Of a stretch of DNA of 10,769 nucleotides, positions 1-6,445 are shown one piece after another. The position numbers were made by a program, and so were the translations under genes. The notes below the pieces were generated by a model. It worked only from the letters and a program-made list of their open reading frames with translations. It was not told the origin of the DNA and did not search any database. The stretch's first letter is position 1. Each line of letters starts with the position of its first letter. Source of the stretch: Burkholderiales bacterium (GTDB taxonomy: Bacteria > Pseudomonadota > Gammaproteobacteria > Burkholderiales > Burkholderiaceae_C); the NCBI GenBank assembly GCA_011390055.1, contig JAABTC010000038.1, positions 1 through 10,769 on the forward strand, in the 5' to 3' direction.

Positions 1-797
1 ACGCGTTCCAACACAACATCACCAAGCCCCCCGTTGAGGCCGTGCATCGGTCGCTCACGGTGCATGATCTGAATTACCTGTATGGCCGTCGGGGGCCCGG
101 CGCATGGAAGGACGAGCTAAAAACAAGGTTGGCGGCTCGGCGGAGCAATCGACTGATCGCGATCACAGAGTACGTGGCGAACGATGTCAGGCGCCATCTG
201 GCGGGCAAACAGCCGGTGGCAGTCATTTACAACGGCGCGACAGACATGACGCAGGTAGAACCAACGCCGGTGGCTGCGCTGGAAGGCAGGACCTTCATGT
301 TTCACATGAGCCGTATGGCGCCATCCAAAAACGTAGAAAGTCTGCTGTCGCTCGCCACGGCTTGGCCAGAAAAAACGTTTGTGTTTGCCGGTCCCGCCTG
401 GGGACACTCTTTAGCGACGCGCGATCGCGTCGGAGACAGCATCCCGAATGCACACTTTCTCTTGGGCATCAGTGAATCGACAAAGGCATGGCTGTTAGCC
501 CATTGCGAGGCATTTCTCTTTCCCTCCCATGCGGAGGGTTTTGGGTTGCCGCCGATCGAAGCCATGTACTTTGGGGCACCTGTCTTCCTCTCGGATCGCA
601 CCTGCCTGCCGGAGATTGGCGGCGACTATGTCGGATATTTTGACGGCTTCGAGCCCCAAACTATGCGCAACGTCATCGAAAGAGAGCTGCCAAGGCTTCA
701 GGGCGCGCGCGCGCGCACACACCAGCGCGCTTCGCGTTTCAGCTGGGATGCCTGCGCTGACGCTTACACCGAGACGTTTTTGAAGGTGCTGGGCTGA
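1..797 (+). CDS. Glycosyltransferase family 4 (GT-B), 5' end missing
   Basis: This is the C-terminal part of a retaining GT-B glycosyltransferase, which moves a sugar from a nucleotide-sugar donor to a growing glycan, usually at the cytoplasmic face of the membrane. The frame is open from base 3 with no stop before the GTG at 42. It reads HNITKPP before that GTG and LTVHDLN after it, the usual end of the N-terminal Rossmann domain, so the gene starts outside the window and GTG 42 is not the true start. About 264 residues are visible; family members have about 350-380. Family marks are the donor-domain opening SRMAPSKN and the EX7E motif in AEGFGLPPIEAM, with Glu codons at 534-536 and 558-560. 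Donor and acceptor cannot be told. It is less GC-rich than the right half of the window. Context suggests exopolysaccharide synthesis. Confidence 0.9.
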   Translation, partial: AFQHNITKPPVEAVHRSLTVHDLNYLYGRRGPGAWKDELKTRLAARRSNRLIAITEYVANDVRRHLAGKQPVAVIYNGATDMTQVEPTPVAALEGRTFMFHMSRMAPSKNVESLLSLATAWPEKTFVFAGPAWGHSLATRDRVGDSIPNAHFLLGISESTKAWLLAHCEAFLFPSHAEGFGLPPIEAMYFGAPVFLSDRTCLPEIGGDYVGYFDGFEPQTMRNVIERELPRLQGARARTHQRASRFSWDACADAYTETFLKVLG

Positions 798-906
798 GCA
801 GTACCCGCGTTTCGGGGAGTGTGGGATACCGCACAGATGGCTTACTCTTGCGTTGTCCGGGACCTCCTGGCAAGTCGGATCAACTTTGTGGTTCAACGGT
901 TACGTC

Positions 907-912
907 GAGGGA
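907..912 (+). promoter_or_regulatory. Ribosome binding site of the PEP-CTERM gene
   Basis: GAGGGA lies 8 bases before ATG 921 and decides that start. An in-frame GTG at 819 would add 34 residues ahead of a typical Lys-containing signal peptide and has no comparable site. Confidence 0.65.
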
Positions 913-920
913 AGCACACT

Positions 921-1532
921 ATGAAGACAAAAACACTGGTCGCATTGGCAGCGCTGATGGCCGCAACTGGCGCTCACGCACAGTTCACGTACAGCGGTGG
1001 CACGCAGACCGCGTTCGTCGGCGATTACTCATCGCCCCCAGTTCTGACTCCGGACTTCATGTCCGGTCTGGTCGATCCATTGATCAGCGTGGTCAAAGGC
1101 CCGCTGTACGCAACTTTCCTGGGCAAGGAAGCGCAGAACACCAATCAGTTCATCGTGAACGGCAGCGTTTTGCTCGACAATCTGGCCACAGCGCCGACGA
1201 ACTACGGGCCGGTTTCTGTCGCGCCCGGTGTCCTGGATTTCCGTTTCCGGGACATCTTCGACAACGAAGATGCGCCCAATGGCGGTGATGCTTCGGAGTT
1301 TGCGAGTTACGCGATCCTGGGCACGTTTTCGCAGAGTGTCTTCACCCCCTGGAAGGGCTACAACAACGAGTTCGACTTCGTGCTCGGATTCAATGACGGT
1401 CGTCTGGTCGACGCCGATTACGACGACCTCGTCGTCGGCATCACCGCCGTGCCGGAGCCCAGCACCTACGCCCTGATGCTCGCCGGCCTCGGCGCCATCG
1501 GCTACATGGCTCGTCGCCGCAAGTCGACCTGA
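921..1532 (+). CDS. PEP-CTERM sorting domain protein, DUF4114-like
   Basis: This 203-residue exported protein carries a PEP-CTERM tail, the signal cut by exosortase (EpsH/XrtA type) for delivery to the cell surface or extracellular matrix. The N-terminus is a Sec signal peptide (Lys2 and Lys4, hydrophobic core, AHA before Gln21). The C-terminus has the three expected parts: VPEPS (PEP at 178-180), a hydrophobic helix (about 182-196), and a basic end RRRK. The mature part has no Cys. It includes EFDFVLGFNDG and DADYDDLVVGI, which resemble the acidic DUF4114 fold. It follows the glycosyltransferase on the same strand after 123 bases and is closed by a strong terminator, so it can be transcribed alone. 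The sorting tail is secure; the function of the mature domain is unknown, and a structural or adhesive matrix role is inference from the family. Confidence 0.92.
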   Translation: MKTKTLVALAALMAATGAHAQFTYSGGTQTAFVGDYSSPPVLTPDFMSGLVDPLISVVKGPLYATFLGKEAQNTNQFIVNGSVLLDNLATAPTNYGPVSVAPGVLDFRFRDIFDNEDAPNGGDASEFASYAILGTFSQSVFTPWKGYNNEFDFVLGFNDGRLVDADYDDLVVGITAVPEPSTYALMLAGLGAIGYMARRRKST

Positions 1533-1565
1533 TCTGCAAGATCGTCGGCTTCCCCGACTCGAAGC

Positions 1566-1594
1566 AAGCCCGGCGCAAGCCGGGCTTTTTCGTT
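1566..1594 (+). terminator. Rho-independent terminator after the PEP-CTERM gene
   Basis: A perfect 9-bp stem (AAGCCCGGC at 1566-1574 with GCCGGGCTT at 1579-1587) is closed by a GCAA tetraloop of the stable GNRA type. It is followed by TTT, C, G, TTT on the plus strand. It begins 33 bases after the PEP-CTERM stop. The minus-strand lipoprotein gene ends at 1595, so the same hairpin would form in its mRNA. There is no T-run on that side, so action there is uncertain. Confidence 0.9.
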
Positions 1595-2026
1595 TCAGCC
1601 GCCCGCCGCCGTGGGCCAGAGCGCTCGCGATGCCTTGCACTGCGCGCCGTCCCAGTCGCTCTTGCAGGCTGAGCGCACCACCTCGCACATGCCTTCGCCA
1701 CTTTCACGCAAGCGGCGGTAGGCCGCGGCATCGACCGGCCCCACACCGGCCACGAAGATGACGCTGGCGTTCGACGAGGCGCTGCTGCCGGCCATCACCT
1801 GGCAGGTGCTGCGCACCATGGCCTCGACACAGGCGGCCACCACGCGTTCCAGCGGCGTGGGGTCGCCCTTCCTGGCGGCGGCGGCGGCCGCTGCCGAGCC
1901 GCTCGGGGCCGCGCTGGAGGGCAGGCCGCCGTCCTTGCAGCCGCTCGCGAAACCTGCGGCGGCCAGGCACACGGCCGCGCAAAGTGCCCGGCGCAACGGG
2001 GGCGGGCACTGCCTCAAAGTCGCCAC
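1595..2026 (-). CDS. Small Cys-containing putative lipoprotein, unrecognised family
   Basis: I do not recognise this family. Starting at GTG 2026 the product has 143 residues. The N-terminus has basic residues (LRR, 11-13), a hydrophobic stretch, and the lipobox ASGC with the lipidated Cys at 30. Lys at +2 would not retain it in the inner membrane, so outer-membrane placement is likely. A low-complexity Ser/Ala linker (about 35-52) follows. The remaining domain of about 90 residues has Cys in the contexts AACVEAM, STCQVMAG, GMCEVV, SACKSD and AQCKAS, which suggests a disulfide-stabilised periplasmic fold. A longer start at ATG 2095 (166 residues) is possible. The GTG is preferred because GGAGG sits 5 bases before it and it places the signal sequence at the N-terminus. 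No partner gene is evident. Confidence 0.72.
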   Translation of the reverse strand: MATLRQCPPPLRRALCAAVCLAAAGFASGCKDGGLPSSAAPSGSAAAAAAARKGDPTPLERVVAACVEAMVRSTCQVMAGSSASSNASVIFVAGVGPVDAAAYRRLRESGEGMCEVVRSACKSDWDGAQCKASRALWPTAAGG

Positions 2027-2130
2027 ACGCGCCTCCAGGCCGTTGCGAACTCCACGAGGTCGAGAGCAACAATTTCGCCCCGGCGATGCAGCCATCGTGC
2101 CTCGCGGCCCAGCACCGCAATCACCGGCAT
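2014..2130 (-). CDS. Possible 38-residue upstream ORF overlapping the lipoprotein start
   Basis: This short frame opens with ATG at 2130 and ends at TGA 2014-2016. It overlaps the first 13 bases of the lipoprotein gene in another frame. It begins MPVIAVLGREARWLHRRGE and ends RRVWRL. There is only a weak ribosome site (GAG a few bases before the ATG). It could be a leader peptide whose translation is coupled to the lipoprotein, or just a chance open frame in GC-rich DNA. I have no homology evidence for it. Confidence 0.2.
   Translation of the reverse strand: MPVIAVLGREARWLHRRGEIVALDLVEFATAWRRVWRL
2032..2036 (-). promoter_or_regulatory. Ribosome binding site of the lipoprotein gene
   Basis: On the minus strand GGAGG stands 5 bases before GTG 2026. 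It is the best Shine-Dalgarno match in this region and favours the GTG over the upstream in-frame ATG at 2095. Confidence 0.6.
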
Positions 2131-2181
2131 TTGCTCATTCCCACTCAGCATCCACGTTGTCGTCGCCCGGCATTCTGACGG

Positions 2182-2682
2182 ATGCCGTTTACCCCAACAT
2201 CGGTGCCTTCAAAATCGGCGCCGCTTGGGCGACACTACGCCATGGCCGGCGCTTCGCCACCCCCCGCTCCTCGCCCCTATGGCGCGATCGAATTCGAGCT
2301 GACCGATTTCGAAGAGGCGCGGCATGTGCTCGACGATCTGCCGCCTGGGGTGGTCGAGTCCAAGCACCTGCAACCCGGCTACTGGGAGCAGCAGCGCCGC
2401 AAGCCGGTGGCCACCGACCGCGCGCTCACCGGCCTGGCGATGGACTGGGTCATCAAGCTGCCGCCCCCGCTGCGCCCGCATGCCACCTGCGAGCAGTTTC
2501 CGCGCGTGGTCAATGCCGTGGCGCAGGCCTTCGCCGACCCGGCCTACGGCCTGCAGGTGCTCAACCACATGATCAGCGATTACCGGGGCGGGCGGCGGGG
2601 TTTCCCGACCGACGTGCAACGCGAACTCGCCGCGCTCGAAGCGCACTTCCGCGCGGCGCCGGTCGGCAGTTCAGGCGCCTGA
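2182..2682 (+). CDS. Conserved-looking hypothetical protein
   Basis: I do not recognise this 166-residue protein. The first 30 or so residues are Pro/Ser-rich and look non-conserved. An alternative ATG at 2242 (146 residues, MAGASPPP) may be the real start, and neither start has a clear ribosome site. From about residue 34 the protein looks soluble, mixed alpha/beta and charged, with segments such as FELTDFEEARHVLDDLPPG, GYWEQQRRKP, TGLAMDWVIKLPP and CEQFPRVVNAVAQAF, and no membrane segment or signal peptide. There is one Cys. The composition is that of a real protein, and the opposite-strand frame across it gives no recognisable one. It converges on galE and shares 12 bases with it, each stop lying inside the other gene. 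Confidence 0.7.
   Translation: MPFTPTSVPSKSAPLGRHYAMAGASPPPAPRPYGAIEFELTDFEEARHVLDDLPPGVVESKHLQPGYWEQQRRKPVATDRALTGLAMDWVIKLPPPLRPHATCEQFPRVVNAVAQAFADPAYGLQVLNHMISDYRGGRRGFPTDVQRELAALEAHFRAAPVGSSGA
2671..2682. other. Palindromic overlap holding both stop codons of convergent genes
   Basis: TCAGGCGCCTGA is a perfect 12-base palindrome. Read on either strand it gives Ser-Gly-Ala-stop, so both proteins end in SGA. The two genes have no room for a terminator between them. Confidence 0.95.
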
Positions 2683-3693
2683 AAAGCCGTCGGGGTTGGT
2701 CTGCTGCCAGCGCCAGCTGTCGCGGCACATCTCGTCCAGGTTGCGGCGCGCGCGCCAGCCCAGCAGTTCGGCGGCTCGGTGCGGGTCGGCATAGCAGGCC
2801 GCCACGTCGCCGGCGCGGCGCGGCTTCAAATCGTAGGGCACCTCCCGTGCACTGGCACGCGCGTAGGCGGCCACCACCTCGAGCACGCTGTGCCCCTGGC
2901 CTGTGCCCAGGTTGACGGTGAAGGAACCCGGAGAGTCGAACAGCCGCCGCAGGGCCGCAACATGGCCTTCGGCCAGGTCCATCACGTGGATGTAATCGCG
3001 CACGCCGGTGCCGTCTGGCGTGGCGTAGTCGTGGCCGAAGACCTGCAGCCGCTCGCGCCGCCCCACGGCCACCTGGGCCACGTAGGGCATCAGGTTGTTG
3101 GGCACCCCGCGCGGGTCTTCGCCGATCTGGCCGCTTTCGTGCGCGCCCACCGGGTTGAAGTAGCGCAGGCAGGCGGTCTGCCATGCCGGCTCGGCGGCGC
3201 CCAGGTCGCGCAGGATCTGCTCGCCCATCAGCTTGGTCTGGCCGTAGGGGTTGGTCGCGGCCAGCGGCGCGTCTTCCGGGATCGGCAGGCGCTGCGGCTC
3301 GCCGTACACCGTGGCGCTGCTGCTGAAGACGAAGCGCGAGGCGCCGTGGCGGCGCATCGCGTCGCACACCGTCACCAGGCCGCCGAGGTTGTTGGCGTAA
3401 TAGCGCAGCGGCTGCTGGGTCGATTCGCCGACCGCCTTGGCCGCCGCGAAGTGCACCGTGGCGTCGATCTTGTGGCGGGCGAACACCGCATCGAGCGCCG
3501 CGGTGTCGCACACATCGGCCTGCTCGAACGCTGGTGCGTGGCCCAGCAGCGTGCGCAGCCGTGACAGCACGGCCGGGGAGCTGTTGCTGAAGTTGTCGAC
3601 GCCGACGACGTCGAAGCCCGCCGCCGCCAGGGCCAACCAGGTATGCGAACCGATGTAGCCGGCTGCGCCCGTGAGCAGTACGGTGCGGCTCAC
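2671..3693 (-). CDS. galE: UDP-glucose 4-epimerase
   Basis: GalE interconverts UDP-glucose and UDP-galactose in the cytoplasm using tightly bound NAD, feeding galactose units to surface polysaccharides. The 340 residues match the family length (E. coli 338). Visible are the NAD-binding GAAGYIG (9-15), VDNFSNSS (32-39), SSSATVYGEP with the catalytic Ser near 124-126, the catalytic pair Tyr150 and Lys154 in YGQTK, RYFNPVGA (178-185), VRDYIHVMDLAEGH (231-244) and NLGTGQG (261-267). Cys300 in the segment RRAGDVAACYAD replaces the Tyr299 of E. coli GalE and matches human Cys307, a change linked to accepting N-acetylated sugars. Start is GTG 3693, only 3 bases after the stop of the barrel gene, so it is the third operon gene and probably translationally coupled. 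Its 3' end overlaps the convergent gene. Confidence 0.97.
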   Translation of the reverse strand: MSRTVLLTGAAGYIGSHTWLALAAAGFDVVGVDNFSNSSPAVLSRLRTLLGHAPAFEQADVCDTAALDAVFARHKIDATVHFAAAKAVGESTQQPLRYYANNLGGLVTVCDAMRRHGASRFVFSSSATVYGEPQRLPIPEDAPLAATNPYGQTKLMGEQILRDLGAAEPAWQTACLRYFNPVGAHESGQIGEDPRGVPNNLMPYVAQVAVGRRERLQVFGHDYATPDGTGVRDYIHVMDLAEGHVAALRRLFDSPGSFTVNLGTGQGHSVLEVVAAYARASAREVPYDLKPRRAGDVAACYADPHRAAELLGWRARRNLDEMCRDSWRWQQTNPDGFSGA

Positions 3694-3696
3694 GCG

Positions 3697-4950
3697 TCAG
3701 TCGAGTGTGATCTGCCCGAAACAGCTGAAACCGTTGTTCGTGTAGTCCTGTGAACCCGGGCCGCTGGCTGATCGTGTGCCATGGGTGGCACGGCAACCGG
3801 CCGAGATGGTGCGGGTGGCCGCCCACCGTGCGCCGAGTGAAAGGGTCGTCGTGTTGTCGCTGCCTTCTGCGCCGGTGAAACCGTCGACCAGGTTGCGGCG
3901 CGCGTAGACCACGCCGGCGTCCAAGTTGATCTTGCCGGTGAGTTCGTAAATGGCATTGACAGCCAGCGTGTTGGTGATCTGGCTGAAATCGCTGGCGTTG
4001 GAATCGACCAGTTCGAACCCCGAGGGGCCGAAACGCAAGGTCGGCGTGGTGCGCAGGAAGCCGCTTTCCTGGCCGCTGTCACGCGACAGCGTGGTGTTGA
4101 CGGCGAGCAGGCCGGTCGGCTTCCAGGCCCACGTGAGGTAGCCCGTCAGCCCGTCGAAGTCGGCCGCGGTGGCGCGGTTGTACTCGACCTTGGTTGCCGC
4201 GATGCGACCGTTGACGGTGCTGGCCCCGGTGGGCACCCAGGTGGCCGAGAGGTACAGCTCGCGACGCTCGCTCTGGTCGGCCACAGGCTGGCCGAACGCC
4301 GGTGCGCCGTACCGCGTGCGGTCGCCTGCGATGCCGGTGCCCAGGCTCAGGATGCCGCTGGGCCGGTAGGTCACGCCGAAGCTGCCGCGGTCTTGCTTGT
4401 ACTCGCGCGAAGCGTACTCGGGCGCCGAGAAACTGACGCGGCGGTGTCCGCCGGTGGCTTCGAAGCCCAGGATCGTCACCACCCCCAGGCGCACCTTGGC
4501 CGAGAGGTCTTCGCTGCGCTCGATGTTGGAGAGGGTGACCGGCACGATGCCGCCGGGGTTGAAGTCCGACTGGCCGCGGTTGGCACTGAACAGCACGTTG
4601 CCCGACAGGCGCTCGATCGTCGACCAGTCCAGGCCGGTATCGATCGCGTAGCCGTTGTTGTTGCGCGCTTTCAGGTCGTTGTAGCGGGTGTGCGTGAGGG
4701 CCGCGTTGGCGAAGGCGCGCTGGCGGCCGAAATTCAGGTTCAAGCCGCCGCGCAGGGCAGTGGTGGAGGTGATGTCGTCCGACTCGGCGCCGCTGGCCTT
4801 GAGCACGTTCGACTGGTAGCCGATGTCCTGGTACAGGCCCACATACCAGGGGCGGTCGGACGACTGGGCGTGCGCCAGGCCGCCAAGCAGCAGGGCGCTG
4901 GCGCAGGTGAGGGTGTTGAGGGCTTTGAAGGCGGGCGAACGTCTTGTCAT
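3697..4950 (-). CDS. EpsL-like outer-membrane beta-barrel protein
   Basis: This 417-residue exported protein looks like the EpsL/beta-barrel porin type tied to exopolysaccharide operons, with a presumed role in polymer passage or assembly at the outer membrane. A Sec signal peptide (hydrophobic about 11-25, AHA before Gln29) precedes a long series of alternating beta strands with aromatic belts, such as ALRGGLNLNFGRQ, GSFGVTYRPSG and TLSLGARW. The end carries two Cys (386 and 410) and finishes FGQITLD instead of the usual terminal Phe; a Cys pair of this kind is what I recall for EpsL-type proteins. The start ATG 4950 has AAGGAG at a spacing of 6. It lies 17 bases after the sugar transferase and 3 before galE, in one operon. 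The barrel call is firm; the EpsL assignment rests on context and the C-terminal pattern. Confidence 0.8.
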   Translation of the reverse strand: MTRRSPAFKALNTLTCASALLLGGLAHAQSSDRPWYVGLYQDIGYQSNVLKASGAESDDITSTTALRGGLNLNFGRQRAFANAALTHTRYNDLKARNNNGYAIDTGLDWSTIERLSGNVLFSANRGQSDFNPGGIVPVTLSNIERSEDLSAKVRLGVVTILGFEATGGHRRVSFSAPEYASREYKQDRGSFGVTYRPSGILSLGTGIAGDRTRYGAPAFGQPVADQSERRELYLSATWVPTGASTVNGRIAATKVEYNRATAADFDGLTGYLTWAWKPTGLLAVNTTLSRDSGQESGFLRTTPTLRFGPSGFELVDSNASDFSQITNTLAVNAIYELTGKINLDAGVVYARRNLVDGFTGAEGSDNTTTLSLGARWAATRTISAGCRATHGTRSASGPGSQDYTNNGFSCFGQITLD

Positions 4951-4956
4951 GGGCAT

Positions 4957-4962
4957 CTCCTT
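4957..4962 (-). promoter_or_regulatory. Strong ribosome binding site of the barrel gene
   Basis: The minus strand reads AAGGAGATGCCCATG. AAGGAG is a near-perfect Shine-Dalgarno. The first ATG (4956) touches it and is too close to serve, so the second ATG (4950), at a spacing of 6, is taken as the start. The site sits in the 17-base gap after the sugar-transferase stop. Confidence 0.8.
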
Positions 4963-4967
4963 AGGAC

Positions 4968-6362
4968 TCAATACGCATTGCGGTCGAAGAACAGCACCCG
5001 CACCGTGCGCACGATGATCTGCAAGTCCAGGCCGAGCGACCAGTTGCGCAGGTATTCCAGATCGTATTCGACCCGCGCCTTCATCTTGTCGATCGTCTCG
5101 GTTTCGCCACGCAAACCATTCACCTGGGCCCATCCGGTGATTCCGGGCTTGACCTTGTGGCGCACCATGTAGGCCTTGATCAGTTCCCGGTACTGTTCGT
5201 TGTGGGCCACGGCGTGCGGGCGCGGGCCGACGATGCTCATACGCCCCTGCAGCACGTTGAAGAACTGCGGCAGTTCGTCGAGCGAGGTGCGGCGCAGGAG
5301 GGCGCCGAACGGGGTCACGCGGGCGTCGTCCTTGCGCGCCTGAACCACCACCGAGCCGTTGTCCTGCGTCGTCATCGAGCGGAACTTGTAGACGGTGATC
5401 TCGCTGCCGTCCAGGCCGTTGCGCTTTTGCCGGAAGATCACCGGGCCGGGCGAGCTCAGCTTGACGCCGATGGCGATGGCCAGCAGCAGCGGCGAGATCA
5501 GCACCAGGATGATCACCGCCAGCACCAGGTCGGAGATGCGCTTGACCAGCTCGTTGGTGCCGGTGAAGGGGGTTTCGCAAATGCCCACCACCGGCACGCC
5601 GTTCATGTCCTGCAGGCGGCCCTGGATGATGCTGATGCCGAACACGTCGGGCACGAAGAAGATCGAGGCCGTGGTGCCCTGCACGCTCTCCAGCAGTTCG
5701 AGGATGCGCGGCTGCGAGCCGAGCGGCAGCGTGATGTAGACCTCCTTCACGCTGTGCAGCCGGATGTAGGCCGCCGCCTCCTTCAGGCTGCCCAGCAGCT
5801 TGTCGGAGGCGTCTTCGTGGATGCGCTCGTCGCCCCGGTCGTCGAACCAGCCCAGGAAGTCGCGGCCTTCCTCCCGGTTGCCCAGCAACGCACGGGCCAC
5901 CTTGGCGCCCAGGGGGCCGGCCCCGACGACGATGGCGCTCGAGCGCAGCGCCGGGCGGGCTGCGCGCCGGCGCAGGATCGTGCGCCCGATCGCCACGGCC
6001 GTCCACTGCAGCAAGGGCGTCAGCAGCGCCCAGGTGAGCAAGACTTCTTGCTCGAAATAGTGAAGGCTGTTGGTGGCATAGCCGCACAGCGCCAGGATCC
6101 CGAGCAGCGAGATCCAGGAGATCACGATGTCGGTGGCCGCGTTCAGCAGCTTGTCCTTGAAGCGGTTGCGCCCCGGAAACGTGAGCGCGTACACCAGCAG
6201 GCACAGCGTCAGGTCCGAACGCAGCACCGGCTCTTCGTAGGCCAGCGTCGTCAACAGGAACACCACCACCGTGATGGTCGGCTCCATGAAAGCCGCGATC
6301 AGCGAGGTGACGGACTGGGGCGCACTGAAAAAGGCGCGGTTGTAGCTGCGGTCTTCGAACAT
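4968..6362 (-). CDS. Undecaprenyl-phosphate sugar phosphotransferase (WcaJ/EpsB type)
   Basis: This polyprenyl-phosphate hexose-1-phosphate transferase moves a sugar phosphate from UDP-sugar to undecaprenyl phosphate at the inner membrane, the first committed step of exopolysaccharide repeat-unit synthesis. The 464 residues match the large WcaJ-type architecture: hydrophobic segments at about 18-40, 49-63, 77-96 and 106-126; a Rossmann-like domain with VVGAGPLG (145-152); then the bacterial sugar transferase domain from about 274. That domain has the re-entrant helix KRISDLVLAV to PGPVIF with Pro291, YKFRSM (325-330), the Asp362-Glu363 pair in SLDELPQ, SIVGPRPH (376-383) and KPGITGWAQVNGLRGET (405-421). 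ATG 6362 is chosen because it gives family length; the longer frame from 6458 would run into ubiJ. The ribosome site is weak. It is the first gene of the three-gene operon. Glucose is the usual substrate, but galactose cannot be excluded beside galE. Confidence 0.93.
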   Translation of the reverse strand: MFEDRSYNRAFFSAPQSVTSLIAAFMEPTITVVVFLLTTLAYEEPVLRSDLTLCLLVYALTFPGRNRFKDKLLNAATDIVISWISLLGILALCGYATNSLHYFEQEVLLTWALLTPLLQWTAVAIGRTILRRRAARPALRSSAIVVGAGPLGAKVARALLGNREEGRDFLGWFDDRGDERIHEDASDKLLGSLKEAAAYIRLHSVKEVYITLPLGSQPRILELLESVQGTTASIFFVPDVFGISIIQGRLQDMNGVPVVGICETPFTGTNELVKRISDLVLAVIILVLISPLLLAIAIGVKLSSPGPVIFRQKRNGLDGSEITVYKFRSMTTQDNGSVVVQARKDDARVTPFGALLRRTSLDELPQFFNVLQGRMSIVGPRPHAVAHNEQYRELIKAYMVRHKVKPGITGWAQVNGLRGETETIDKMKARVEYDLEYLRNWSLGLDLQIIVRTVRVLFFDRNAY

Positions 6363-6431
6363 CGAGGCAGGGATTGTCCTGCAAGGCTTCGGCGCGCCCT
6401 GCGCGCATCCGCACAATGGTGGACGGCTGCC

Positions 6432-6437
6432 TACAAT
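6432..6437 (+). promoter_or_regulatory. Putative -10 element of ubiJ
   Basis: TACAAT (5 of 6 to consensus) ends 8 bases before ATG 6446, so transcription would begin about at the start codon. No convincing -35 hexamer lies 16-18 bases upstream, and no Shine-Dalgarno precedes the ATG. It is in the 83-base divergent region shared with the exopolysaccharide operon, for which I could not assign a promoter. Confidence 0.45.
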
Positions 6438-6445
6438 TCGTGCAA

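Noticed and set aside
802..815. CCCG-CGTTT-CGGG as a terminator after the glycosyltransferase.
   Set aside because: Only 4 pairs and no T-run follow it.
838..851. TGGC-N6-TTGC upstream of the PEP-CTERM gene, like a sigma-54 promoter, which would fit the known PrsK/PrsR-RpoN link of PEP-CTERM systems.
   Set aside because: GG and GC are 9 bases apart, whereas sigma-54 promoters need 10, and CACG after TGG is missing. Not enough to call.
1758..2915. A 385-codon plus-strand frame across the lipoprotein gene and the neighbouring genes.
   Set aside because: Very rich in Ala, Arg and Pro, no recognisable domain, and it crosses three better supported genes.
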